Positions 6,531 through 13,562 of a stretch of DNA of 13,562 bases are shown here, one piece after another. The DNA comes from F23-B02 sp963620985 (GTDB taxonomy: Bacteria; Bacillota; Clostridia; Oscillospirales; Oscillospiraceae). Each line of letters opens with the position of its first letter. Positions within the stretch are counted from its first letter, which is position 1. Under the pieces are notes generated by a model, which was not told the DNA's origin, searched no databases, and saw only the letters and a list, made by a program, of their open reading frames with translations. The translations under genes were made by a program, and so were the position numbers. The stretch is from contig CAVFCI010000053.1 in NCBI GenBank assembly GCA_963620985.1, forward strand, positions 1 to 13,562, in the 5' to 3' direction.

Positions 6531-8000
6531 ATGAAGCTGAAAAAAATCATATCGTTTGCCCTCGTGCTCATGCTGTGCACAGTGCTGTGCGTCCCGGCCT
6601 TCGCCGACGAGGTATGCGCAACGGTAAGCTCCGGCGGCACGCAGACCGACTACAGCTCCTTTGAGGAGGCGTGGAGCAAGGCTGTTACGCTCGGAAGCAG
6701 CAGCGAGGTCACCTTCACCCTCCGCCAGAGCTGGAAAGCCACGGACGGCTCCTTCGGCAGCGGTACGGGCTTCAGTAACGGTGCGCTGAGCTACTCGGGC
6801 GCTAAAATGCTGACGCTCGACCTCAACGGCTACTGCATAGACAGGGGTCTTTCGACCCCCGTCAGCAGCGGCGAGGTCATATGCGTTAACTCCCGCATGA
6901 CCATTATCGATTCGGGAAGCGGCGAGTACACCGTGTCCAAGCTCTTCAAAGGCGGCGCTATCCAGAACGGCGCATCGACGACTCGCGGCGGCGGTATCGT
7001 CGTCATGGACAAGGCAGAGCTCAATTTTAACGGCGGCACGATACTCAACTGCGTATCCACCGACGACGGCGGCGCGATAAGCGCCTTCGGCTCGGGCGCG
7101 GTGCTCAAGGTAAACGGCGGTGCGTTCTACGGCAACCGTACCTATGACGCGGCCGGCGAGTGCAGCGGCGGCGCGATATACTCAAACGCCGCCTCCGTTA
7201 CCGTGAGCAATGCTGTCTTTGAGGGCAACTACGCCGAGGATGACGGCGGCGCTGTCTACACCTACGGCGGCAGCCTCAAGCTCTCCTCGTCCTCGTTCTA
7301 CTCCAACAATTGTGACGAGCTCGGCGGCGCTGTGTGCCTCGCGGGCTCGGCAACTGCCGAAATAACGGAATGCCTGTTTTCGCAAAACAGCTCGACGGAG
7401 GAGCACGGCGGCGCCGTGTACTGCGATTCGGGCTCCGGCACATATCTCAAAGGCTGCCGGATGTATTACAACAGCGCGGCCAAGGACGGCGGTGCGCTGT
7501 ACATAAACGCCGACAGGGTCTTTGTCGTCGGCGGCGAGTACCGCTATAATACGGCTGCGAAAAACGGCGGCGGCATATATGTTGACAGCATGAACGATAT
7601 AAACGCCTCCGGAAAGCTTATCGTTACGGACAACAGTGTAAACGGCAAGGCCAACGACCTCTGCCTTCAGGACGGCACGGCATCGACGGCCTACCTGTAC
7701 TGCGGCGGCTTCTACGAGGGCTCGAAGGTCCTGCTGTGCTCGACCGGCACGTCCTCGCGGCTTGCCATAAAGGGCATAGACAAGTTCCAGTACACAAATT
7801 ACATAGGCTTTGACGAGGGCTATTCGCAGGATAAGCTCGTATCCTCGACGCTCAGTCAGGATAATATCCGCGCAGTGGCCTCCGCCATCGGCGGCGGAGA
7901 TATAGCCTACGTCTGCGCCTGCGCTGCGGCGATAGCCGTTTTCGCGGTGTTCATCGTAAGGCGCGGAAAAAAGAAAAAGGAGGCGGGGGAATATGACTGA
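6531..8000 (+). CDS. Membrane-anchored right-handed beta-helix protein with Pmp-like GGA/FxxN repeats
   Basis: This 489-residue protein has a signal peptide at 1-25 (cleavage AFA-DE), a Thr/Ser-rich N-terminal cap, and then a run of repeats typical of right-handed parallel beta-helices. GGAI/GGAV/GGAL/GGGI motifs occur at residues 141, 180, 213, 239, 265, 293, 320 and 346, mostly 26-28 residues apart. They alternate with FxxN-type motifs: FYGN 199-202, FEGN 230-233, FYSN 256-259, FSQN 283-286, MYYN 311-314 and YRYN 337-340. This GGA(I,L,V)/FxxN pairing is the signature of Chlamydia polymorphic outer membrane proteins and related bacterial surface adhesins. No autotransporter barrel is present. 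Instead a membrane helix (about 456-476) and basic tail (RRGKKKK) anchor it, as expected for a Gram-positive cell. No catalytic residues of pectate-lyase type were recognised. It begins 32 nt after the second twin and overlaps the start of the giant gene by 8 nt. An adhesive or scaffolding role is likely. Confidence 0.88.
   Translation: MKLKKIISFALVLMLCTVLCVPAFADEVCATVSSGGTQTDYSSFEEAWSKAVTLGSSSEVTFTLRQSWKATDGSFGSGTGFSNGALSYSGAKMLTLDLNGYCIDRGLSTPVSSGEVICVNSRMTIIDSGSGEYTVSKLFKGGAIQNGASTTRGGGIVVMDKAELNFNGGTILNCVSTDDGGAISAFGSGAVLKVNGGAFYGNRTYDAAGECSGGAIYSNAASVTVSNAVFEGNYAEDDGGAVYTYGGSLKLSSSSFYSNNCDELGGAVCLAGSATAEITECLFSQNSSTEEHGGAVYCDSGSGTYLKGCRMYYNSAAKDGGALYINADRVFVVGGEYRYNTAAKNGGGIYVDSMNDINASGKLIVTDNSVNGKANDLCLQDGTASTAYLYCGGFYEGSKVLLCSTGTSSRLAIKGIDKFQYTNYIGFDEGYSQDKLVSSTLSQDNIRAVASAIGGGDIAYVCACAAAIAVFAVFIVRRGKKKKEAGEYD
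6951..7577 (+). repeat. Beta-helix GGA(I/V/L)...FxxN repeat array
   Basis: About eight coils with a protein period of 26-28 residues (33 for one longer coil), visible in DNA as recurring GGCGGCGC(G/T) blocks encoding Gly-Gly-Ala. The array is encoded by codons 141-349 of the beta-helix protein. The repeats are diverged enough that slippage or recombination among them seems unlikely at present. Confidence 0.85.
7976..7983 (+). promoter_or_regulatory. Ribosome binding site of the giant gene
   Basis: AAAGGAGG inside the end of the beta-helix gene lies 9 nt before ATG 7993. The start overlaps the preceding gene by 8 nt, a coupling arrangement. Confidence 0.8.
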
Positions 8001-11000
8001 AAACAGAAAACTTCATTTTATCACCGCTTCAATCTGCCTGCTGCTGGCGTTCGCGCTCCTGTTTACGGATGTGGGAAACGCGCTGGCGGTCACGGCGGAA
8101 AACGACTCGAAATACATCTCCGAGGTGCAGGTCTTCAGCGGCAGCAGCCTCGCCGAGGCGATAAAAAGCTGCGAGGCGGCGGGCTATGTTGCGGTCAAGA
8201 ACAACATAAACCGCACAGAGTCCGGCGACAGCACGGATAACGGGATATACATCGTCGGCTATAAGACGACGACCAACCCCGACGAGGCTATCACGGATAT
8301 ATCGCTTTTGCAGATGAACGGCGGCTATCAGTACTGCACCTACAGCGACATCGCCGAAAGAGCGATGGAAAAGCTCGGGAATATTCCCACGGAAATAAGC
8401 GACGCGATAAACGAGTTTGCCGCCAATTACAGCGCGGGAAGCCCCGCTGCCGTCTCAGCCGTGAAGGTTCTCAACTGCTATCACGTTGATGAGCTCAGCG
8501 GCATGAAGCTCGGCGACTATATGGTCAGCGGCAGCTGCACGGCAGACTTCGTAAAGAAGCTGCTCTCGCGTGCCAACACCTCGGTCGTGACCGCGTTCTG
8601 CAACGCGCTCGTCCCCGGCGTCGCCGACTACGGCGAGGATAACTGGGCATCGAGGGTATCGGCATCGACGGTGCAGGCCGAGCTTGCCGAGGGCGATAAC
8701 GACAACAAGCTCGACAGTCAGTACAAGGTCCTTGCAAAGGAGCTTACCGACAGTCTCCAGTCCTTCGCGCAGAGCTACACTGCGGCAGCCGAGCGCTATG
8801 CGGCCTCCGGCGGCAAGGTGGAGACGAGCGTTTCCGACGAGAGCGAGACGGAGCTCAACGAGCAGACCGTTGAGGACGTATCGAGCGGCGGCGAGATCGA
8901 GACCGAGGACGGCGATGTGCTGTTCCTTACCGCCTACGATATGCTCAACCAGTATTCCTACGATGAGACTACGCGCCTTGGCGACTACATCGTTGCGCTC
9001 GGAAACTCGTCGTATGACGAGTCGGCAAATCTGAGAAAGATATATCCTCTCGTTGACAGCCTCACCGACGGTCAGCTGGCTATGATGCGCATGTGCGGCG
9101 TAGCCTTCTCGGCCATCTATCTGTCAAACGACTCAAACCTTATCGACGAGGCCGAAAAGCAGGTGACTGCGATCAAGGAGGAGATATCCTCGCAGATCGG
9201 CACTGACAGCATGTCCATCTGGGTAGGCACCGACCAGACGGCCTTCGAGCAGAAGGTCGCCGTCACAAAGGATGCATACAGGGCAAACTCGGCAGGTCAG
9301 ATATACAATACCCTGACCACGCCCGACGGAATCGATAATTTCCTCTCAAGAGCAATGACAATGGTCAGCATAGTCTCGGGCGTGTTCGGGCTGGCGGCCT
9401 GCATCACGCATCTGGCGACATGGGCGATCAGTACGATATTTTTCGCCTCGGCCTTCACCGGCTCAGTGAGCGCTTGGGCGGTCTGCTGCGCGGGCATAGG
9501 CGTGAGCGCACTGAGCACGATATTCGGCGTTCTCGGCTGTGCGATGATAGTGCTAAGCTACGTCGCGTTCGCGGCAATGATCATCGTTGTCATCGCGCTG
9601 CTCATAAAGTACCTCTGGGATTCGTTCCACGACGATGACGAGGAGACCTTTACGCCTATTCCCTCGGTCATGTTCGACGTTGCAGACAACAGATACATAA
9701 GATATGACGCCGTGGAGCAAAACGGCAGCCCCGCCAATATAAACGGCGATAACGCGAGGCGCTGGAACGCACTTTACACGAGCAAGAGCAGCCACGCGGG
9801 CGATCCGATACAGTCCTCGCAGCTGGACGATCTTATAACGGTGCAGTACAACGATAACTCCGTGCCTCAGGGCTATAAGGCCGTCAAGTGCTTCGGCGAG
9901 GTCGGAGCGGCGAACCTCAATGCAAATTCGCGCTCGGATTCCTGCTCGGTATATATGTTCTGCCGCACGACGAGCAAGATCATAAACGAGGGCGAGGAGC
10001 AGGATAAGGAGCCCGATACCGACGGCACCGAGGTCAAGAACGACGGGCAGTATATCTCAAAGCTCTCGCTTTCGGTCGAAAGCTCGGAGACGGCGGCAAA
10101 GGCCGCGCTCACCAAGAGCGGCTACTATGTTCTGGACGTGAACCTCACTCCGGTCACCGCCTCGCTGAAGAAATATACCTATCTGGGCTACACCACGACG
10201 ACAAACGCATCGGATGCCGTGACGGATATAAGGATATCCGCGAGAAACAGCTCGGCCTCCTTCCTTTACGGCAGCGCCTCGTACACCTCCTGCGGCACGA
10301 CCCCGACGGGCGATACCCTCTACTACACCTCGTATAAATCGGCGGGCTCGCCCATACTTGCAGACCTTCTTGTGAAGTATTCGCTCGACGATATACCCGA
10401 GGGCTATGAGCCTATAAACCTGTTCTGCGGCGGCAACGCATTCAATCTGAATGTGGGCAGCGAGATCGACAACGTCGTTGAAAGAGATCACAGGTCGCAG
10501 ACAAACGAGCATTGGAACGACAAGGGTGTGTACCTGTACTTTAAGCCCTCCGTTGCATACACAAGCGGCGAGGAGTATATCTCCGGCATCGTTCTTGTCG
10601 CCGGCAACGGAACAGGAGAGCTGGGCAACTCGGCAGACGATTATATCAATGCATTGAAGCTGCAAAAGTTCGATCTGAGCCTGACCCATGCCGCAAAGAT
10701 AAAGCTTCCCTCGGACGTACACGGCATGGTGTCGGAGGAGCGCTGGGCGCAGAATGTGGAAACGTATATCTGCTATACGACCACGCACAATCCGTACAGA
10801 GCCATATACGGCATAAGGTCGTATACCTCCGCTCCGGGCAACTATTCCGTTCCCGTCTTCCTCGGAACGGCCTCAAACGGCGCATACGCGGTGTGCGATG
10901 TCATGTTTGAGCTGCCGTATCTGGTGAGCGGCGGAAGCGCGGCAAAATACTATATGCGCGGCATTTACGAAACGCATTCCTATCAGTTTGCCAGCGGCAG

Positions 11001-12588
11001 CGGCGAGCTGACTGGCATAGAGCAGCTGGACATGACGACCGAGCTCGTGCCCGAGGACTACGAGGATGTCTCGTGGTCGAGCAGCGGCGTGCGCGGCAAA
11101 GGCATATATGTGCTCGGACCCGTGGAGGGCGGAACGCCCCTTACGGTGGACGATATACAGGTATCGTCCGACAGCGTCGCTCCCGACGGCTTCGTGAGCG
11201 TTCAGGACTTCAAGACCCCAAACCGCACGGAGTCACACAACCTTGGCTATCTGACGAACAACTCGAAGTATATCCAGAACGGAAAGAGCCTCACGCCGGT
11301 GTATATCTACCAGCGCACGGCGGCACCGCAGCAGGGAAAATACATCTCCTCGATCAGCGTTTCGACCTTCACCCCGAGCAAGGCGGTCGGAAGCTCGCTT
11401 TCCGAGTACACAGACGAGATGAAGACCATCCTGAAGGCCAGCGGCAGCGACTACTGCATACAGAACCTCCTGTCGCAGTGTACCGACGAGATAGTTCAGG
11501 CAAACGTGGCGCTTGACAGCTCACAGAGCTTTTACGGAAATGCAAATGCCAGGCCGGAAACGGTGTCGTACATAGGCGTGACGAGAACGAACGTGCAGTC
11601 CGATGCCATTACGGGTATAATAAGATATGTCACCGACAGCACCTCCGCGCCCCCGACGATACAGCTCGGCAAGGTGACCTATATAAAGGCCGGAGACATG
11701 ATACCCGATCCGAAGGGCTCGTATTATCTTTACTATACGACCGCCTCGGGAACTAACCCCGGCATGCCGATAACGGATATCAGCGTGAGCTCGAGTGTCT
11801 TTGAGACAAACTGCGCAACGACCATGTCGCTGAAGCTCGACGACTCAGGCTCGTACACCGCTCTTTACGGCGACACCAATGTATCGAGCTTTATACATAT
11901 GAGCTACGAGGATACGGCGACGATGATGGGCGCTATATATATCGGCCACGGCAAGACCGCAAAGGAGGCACAGGCAAATCTTCTGAGCCTCGGCTGCAAT
12001 ATATGCGTGAATCTGGATATAAACAGGGGCACGGGCGGCGAATACATCTATATAGGCTACTCGAGATATACCCTGACAAGATCCGAGGTCAATAAGGGCG
12101 TTGCGAGAAAGGCCGTCAGGGATATCATCCTGACAGTCGGTCAGCCGCATCAGAAAACGATCACCATAGACGGCATCGTATACGAGAGCGCACGCGACGA
12201 ATATACCTCGGCTGAGGATGCAGACGGAACAAAGGCCGTGTCGCTCAACTCGGGCAGCGGAGGTAAGCAGATATATCTGTATTACACCACGACCGCGACC
12301 AAGGACACAGCCTATACGATCGCAAAGCTGGGGCTTGCCTGCAAGGATTACGGCATGATAAACGACGACTACAACACATGGGAGCACGTCCTCGACGTTA
12401 ACGGCAACCGCGTGAATCTCAATGACGGAGTGGTCGCGGTGACAGACAACGGAGATCACATTACCGACAACAGGGTCTATCTCTATGCAAGCCGCACCGA
12501 TAATGCCGTCAGGGAGGACCGCAAGGTCGATATGAACGCGCTCAACCGTGAGTTCGTGGCCTACGATGTTTATATGAAGGGGGCGTGA
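7993..12588 (+). CDS. Giant multi-module surface protein with beta-prism-like repeat array
   Basis: This 1531-residue protein shares the N-terminal plan of the 742/744-residue pair and then extends far beyond them; no named family recognised. Residues 1-33 are a signal peptide (cleavage near ALA-VT). A repeat module follows at 41-107 (YISEVQV..., IYIVGYKTTTNPDEAITDISL). A helical ectodomain spans about 112-445, containing YPLVDSLTDGQ at 351-361, which matches YPLVSCLTEGQ of the pair. A cluster of hydrophobic helices lies at 453-540, probably two or four passes so that both flanks are outside. The FTPIP juxtamembrane motif is at 553-557, then a module with NINGDNARRWNALY and AGDPI (582-606). 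From 686 to about 1500 at least four or five further modules are strung together: 687-850 is clear, 862-943 and 1117-1262 degenerate, 1312-1360 and 1374-1500 recognisable. Unlike the pair it lacks a C-terminal anchor helix and KKKK tail, ending YDVYMKGA, so the array should project freely. The sequence LGDY recurs in two matching segments (154-179 and 313-336), pointing to duplication in the helical domain. Start by AAAGGAGG. It is a likely exposed binding component. Confidence 0.88.
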   Translation: MTENRKLHFITASICLLLAFALLFTDVGNALAVTAENDSKYISEVQVFSGSSLAEAIKSCEAAGYVAVKNNINRTESGDSTDNGIYIVGYKTTTNPDEAITDISLLQMNGGYQYCTYSDIAERAMEKLGNIPTEISDAINEFAANYSAGSPAAVSAVKVLNCYHVDELSGMKLGDYMVSGSCTADFVKKLLSRANTSVVTAFCNALVPGVADYGEDNWASRVSASTVQAELAEGDNDNKLDSQYKVLAKELTDSLQSFAQSYTAAAERYAASGGKVETSVSDESETELNEQTVEDVSSGGEIETEDGDVLFLTAYDMLNQYSYDETTRLGDYIVALGNSSYDESANLRKIYPLVDSLTDGQLAMMRMCGVAFSAIYLSNDSNLIDEAEKQVTAIKEEISSQIGTDSMSIWVGTDQTAFEQKVAVTKDAYRANSAGQIYNTLTTPDGIDNFLSRAMTMVSIVSGVFGLAACITHLATWAISTIFFASAFTGSVSAWAVCCAGIGVSALSTIFGVLGCAMIVLSYVAFAAMIIVVIALLIKYLWDSFHDDDEETFTPIPSVMFDVADNRYIRYDAVEQNGSPANINGDNARRWNALYTSKSSHAGDPIQSSQLDDLITVQYNDNSVPQGYKAVKCFGEVGAANLNANSRSDSCSVYMFCRTTSKIINEGEEQDKEPDTDGTEVKNDGQYISKLSLSVESSETAAKAALTKSGYYVLDVNLTPVTASLKKYTYLGYTTTTNASDAVTDIRISARNSSASFLYGSASYTSCGTTPTGDTLYYTSYKSAGSPILADLLVKYSLDDIPEGYEPINLFCGGNAFNLNVGSEIDNVVERDHRSQTNEHWNDKGVYLYFKPSVAYTSGEEYISGIVLVAGNGTGELGNSADDYINALKLQKFDLSLTHAAKIKLPSDVHGMVSEERWAQNVETYICYTTTHNPYRAIYGIRSYTSAPGNYSVPVFLGTASNGAYAVCDVMFELPYLVSGGSAAKYYMRGIYETHSYQFASGSGELTGIEQLDMTTELVPEDYEDVSWSSSGVRGKGIYVLGPVEGGTPLTVDDIQVSSDSVAPDGFVSVQDFKTPNRTESHNLGYLTNNSKYIQNGKSLTPVYIYQRTAAPQQGKYISSISVSTFTPSKAVGSSLSEYTDEMKTILKASGSDYCIQNLLSQCTDEIVQANVALDSSQSFYGNANARPETVSYIGVTRTNVQSDAITGIIRYVTDSTSAPPTIQLGKVTYIKAGDMIPDPKGSYYLYYTTASGTNPGMPITDISVSSSVFETNCATTMSLKLDDSGSYTALYGDTNVSSFIHMSYEDTATMMGAIYIGHGKTAKEAQANLLSLGCNICVNLDINRGTGGEYIYIGYSRYTLTRSEVNKGVARKAVRDIILTVGQPHQKTITIDGIVYESARDEYTSAEDADGTKAVSLNSGSGGKQIYLYYTTTATKDTAYTIAKLGLACKDYGMINDDYNTWEHVLDVNGNRVNLNDGVVAVTDNGDHITDNRVYLYASRTDNAVREDRKVDMNALNREFVAYDVYMKGA
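8113..8313 (+). repeat. N-terminal beta-prism-like module of the giant protein
   Basis: Residues 41-107, from YISEV to AITDISL. Same position relative to the signal peptide as in the 742/744-residue pair, showing common descent of the N-terminal half. Confidence 0.65.
9349..9612 (+). other. Hydrophobic membrane segment cluster of the giant protein
   Basis: Codons 453-540 encode long runs of Ile, Val, Leu, Ala and Phe (for example AMIVLSYVAFAAMIIVVIALL), broken by short Gly/Ser turns. It replaces the two separate membrane helices of the pair and has no long inner loop. It is followed at once by an acidic DDDEE patch and the FTPIP motif. Confidence 0.75.
9649..9963 (+). repeat. Post-membrane beta-prism-like module of the giant protein
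   Basis: Residues 553-657 match residues 571-695 of the 742-residue protein: FTPIP, YDAV, INGD..R.W.ALYT.K...AGDPI, V.Y, a proline-led turn, FGE..A.NL and YMF. The order and spacing are preserved although the overall sequence is well diverged. Confidence 0.7.
10048..12492 (+). repeat. C-terminal array of beta-prism-like modules in the giant protein
   Basis: Codons 686-1500 carry repeated elements: YISKLSL (687), YLGYTTTTN...AVTDI (729-746), TLYYTSYKSAGSPI (775-788), IPEGYEPINLF (801-811), GVYLYF (845-850), YISGIVL (862-868), YICYTTTHN (925-933), YISSISV (1117-1123), YLYYTTASG..PGMPITDISV (1245-1265), IYIGHGKTAKEAQANLLSLGC (1315-1335), YIYIGYS (1351-1357) and QIYLYYTTT (1426-1434). Copies vary in completeness. 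Confidence 0.7.
12577..12583 (+). promoter_or_regulatory. Ribosome binding site for a GTG start
   Basis: AAGGGGG inside the last codons of the giant gene lies 8 nt before GTG 12592. It supports GTG as the start of the final gene, which has no suitable ATG near the signal peptide. Confidence 0.6.
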
Positions 12589-12591
12589 GCC

Positions 12592-13562
12592 GTGAAAAGA
12601 ATAAGAAAAGCGACTGCACTCCTGTGTGCCGTGTGCCTTGCGGCGGCTCTCGCTGCACCGCAGCCCTCGCTTGCGGCAAACAGTCAGGCCGATGGCGTGA
12701 GCGAATATGTCTACACGGTAAACGTTAAGGTCGATAACCCCTGCGACTCCACGAGCATGGACAGGGATGCCGTTAATGTTCTGCGCTTTGACTACTATTA
12801 CAAGGGTCAGAACGGCTATCAGAGCGAAAAAAGCGAACGCTTTGATATGTCATGGAACGGAAGCGCAAATAATAACGCAGACTTCCTCAAGGAGCATTTC
12901 ATAAGGCCGAACGATAACGCCTACAGCACGAGCTATGAGCTGACGCTCCCGGGCAAGCTCAGCAGGATAGATATCCTGCTCAACATGGACGGCGGCGAGC
13001 GCCTGTCCTTCACGATCGAGAGCATCTACTGCAACGGCAAGCGGATAAACAGCAACACCGACTATGTCTCCTCGGCGTACAACGACTCCTCGGCGAGCGT
13101 GTACTGCTCGATGGAGAGCTCGGTCATCGACGAGAGCAATTCGCCCTACTTCACCGAGTACGGCGGGGAGGGGCTCACCGAAAAGGCGATGAGCGAGCTT
13201 GCCGCCGGCCTCGGCAATGCGGCAGACTACGCCGGTCAGTTTAAGGATCAGTACAACGCGGTGATCGACACGGCGGTGCTCAAAAACTGCGTCTCGGACT
13301 CCGACGGCGATGTAAATCAGGCCTATGCCCACAGCGATGAGGAGAGCATGTACAGATACACCTTCTATTTCAACGTGGAAAACCCCATCGATCTCAGCAA
13401 TGCCGATAACGATGAGGTAGAGACCTTTTATATCGAGATGAGCTATATCGACAAAAACGGCTATGGCAGCGCAAAGACCTATAAGCTCGACATGTCCTAC
13501 AGCGAATCTCTCAAGCGAAACCTGAATCAGAAATATCTCAGCTGCTTTGAAAGCTACGGCGA
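12592..13562 (+). CDS. Secreted protein with internally duplicated domain (3' partial)
   Basis: An open frame begins at GTG 12592, 3 nt after the giant gene's stop, and remains open to the window end (323 complete codons). Residues 1-28 are a signal peptide (MKRIRKATALLCAVCLAAALA, cleavage near SLA-AN). The mature part is rich in Asp, Asn, Ser and Tyr. Two related segments are visible: 39-88 (YVYTVNVKVDNPCD..., KGQNGYQSEKSERFDMSW) and 254-303 (YRYTFYFNVENPID..., DKNGYGSAKTYKLDMSY). The first is followed by a beta-rich stretch, YSTSYELTLPGKLSRIDILLN...FTIESIYCNG. This strand order faintly recalls PLAT/LH2 beta-sandwiches, but I would not assign that family from the sequence alone. The segment 191-225 looks helical. 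It lacks the beta-prism-like repeats of genes 3, 4, 5 and 7, so it is a different kind of component of the same operon. The C-terminus and any membrane anchor lie beyond the window. Confidence 0.82.
   Translation, partial: MKRIRKATALLCAVCLAAALAAPQPSLAANSQADGVSEYVYTVNVKVDNPCDSTSMDRDAVNVLRFDYYYKGQNGYQSEKSERFDMSWNGSANNNADFLKEHFIRPNDNAYSTSYELTLPGKLSRIDILLNMDGGERLSFTIESIYCNGKRINSNTDYVSSAYNDSSASVYCSMESSVIDESNSPYFTEYGGEGLTEKAMSELAAGLGNAADYAGQFKDQYNAVIDTAVLKNCVSDSDGDVNQAYAHSDEESMYRYTFYFNVENPIDLSNADNDEVETFYIEMSYIDKNGYGSAKTYKLDMSYSESLKRNLNQKYLSCFESYG
12706..13500 (+). repeat. Two diverged copies of a domain in the last gene
   Basis: The first copy begins at codon 39 (12706) and the second at codon 254 (13351). 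Both show Y-x-Y-T, then V[DE]NP.D, an Asp-rich turn, NGY.S and [FL]DMS[WY] in the same order. They are about 215 codons apart, so the full unit is probably larger than the conserved core. The second copy is cut by the window end. Confidence 0.6.

Noticed and set aside
1..13562. CRISPR arrays, tRNA or rRNA genes, insertion sequences
   Set aside because: No short regularly spaced direct repeats, no cloverleaf or rRNA sequence, and no transposase frame or terminal inverted repeats were seen; coding genes occupy nearly all bases.

Overview
The window reads as one uninterrupted stretch of an operon on the plus strand. It holds the end of one gene, six complete genes, and a seventh that runs off the right edge. 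Gaps between genes run from short overlaps (13 and 8 nt) to about 32 nt, almost every gene has a purine-rich Shine-Dalgarno site, and no promoter or intrinsic terminator is visible. Base composition is moderately GC-rich (mid to high 50s percent by eye), with frequent ATA isoleucine and AGG/AGA arginine codons, AAGGAGG-type ribosome sites and Gram-positive-style signal peptides. This suggests an uncultured Clostridia member (Oscillospiraceae/Ruminococcaceae-like, probably from gut), but no taxonomic marker is present and this is inference.

Layout: (1) the last 17 codons of an unidentified gene (1-54). (2) A multi-pass membrane protein with the EExxK, xxxEN, H and HxxxN motifs of PrsW-family (M82) intramembrane metalloproteases (42-722). 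(3) A 431-residue secreted protein with two repeat modules, an acidic Pro/Glu linker and a C-terminal membrane anchor (724-2019). (4, 5) Two tandem paralogues of 742 and 744 residues (2032-4260, 4264-6498). They align without gaps, but a block of about 90 residues around the first membrane segment and its predicted cytosolic loop is unrelated between them. (6) A 489-residue right-handed beta-helix protein with Chlamydia Pmp-like GGA(I/V/L)/FxxN repeats and a membrane anchor (6531-8000). (7) A 1531-residue giant with the same N-terminal plan as genes 4 and 5, continuing into a long array of repeat modules (7993-12588). (8) A secreted protein starting at GTG with an internal duplication, cut by the window end (12592-13562).

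The unifying feature is a repeat module shared by genes 3, 4, 5 and 7. Its consensus is roughly YIxDVxL..G.T..EA...L...GY.VLD.DLN......VYLGYTTT....AITDI.L, paired with a second half of the form LYYT....AG.PI....V.Y....IP.GY..I..F....A.NLN......IYMFY. The periodicity and motifs resemble MABP (MVB12-associated beta-prism) domains. This is a resemblance I see by eye, not a verified assignment. Genes 4, 5 and 7 share one architecture: signal peptide, one repeat module, an alpha-helical ectodomain, hydrophobic membrane segments, an FTPIP juxtamembrane motif, then more beta-prism-like modules.

Taken together, the operon appears to encode a membrane-anchored surface assembly (adhesin, receptor or pore-like complex) with a co-expressed intramembrane protease that may process or regulate it. 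The functional statement is inference. The shared repeats, paralogy, signal peptides and anchors are directly visible.
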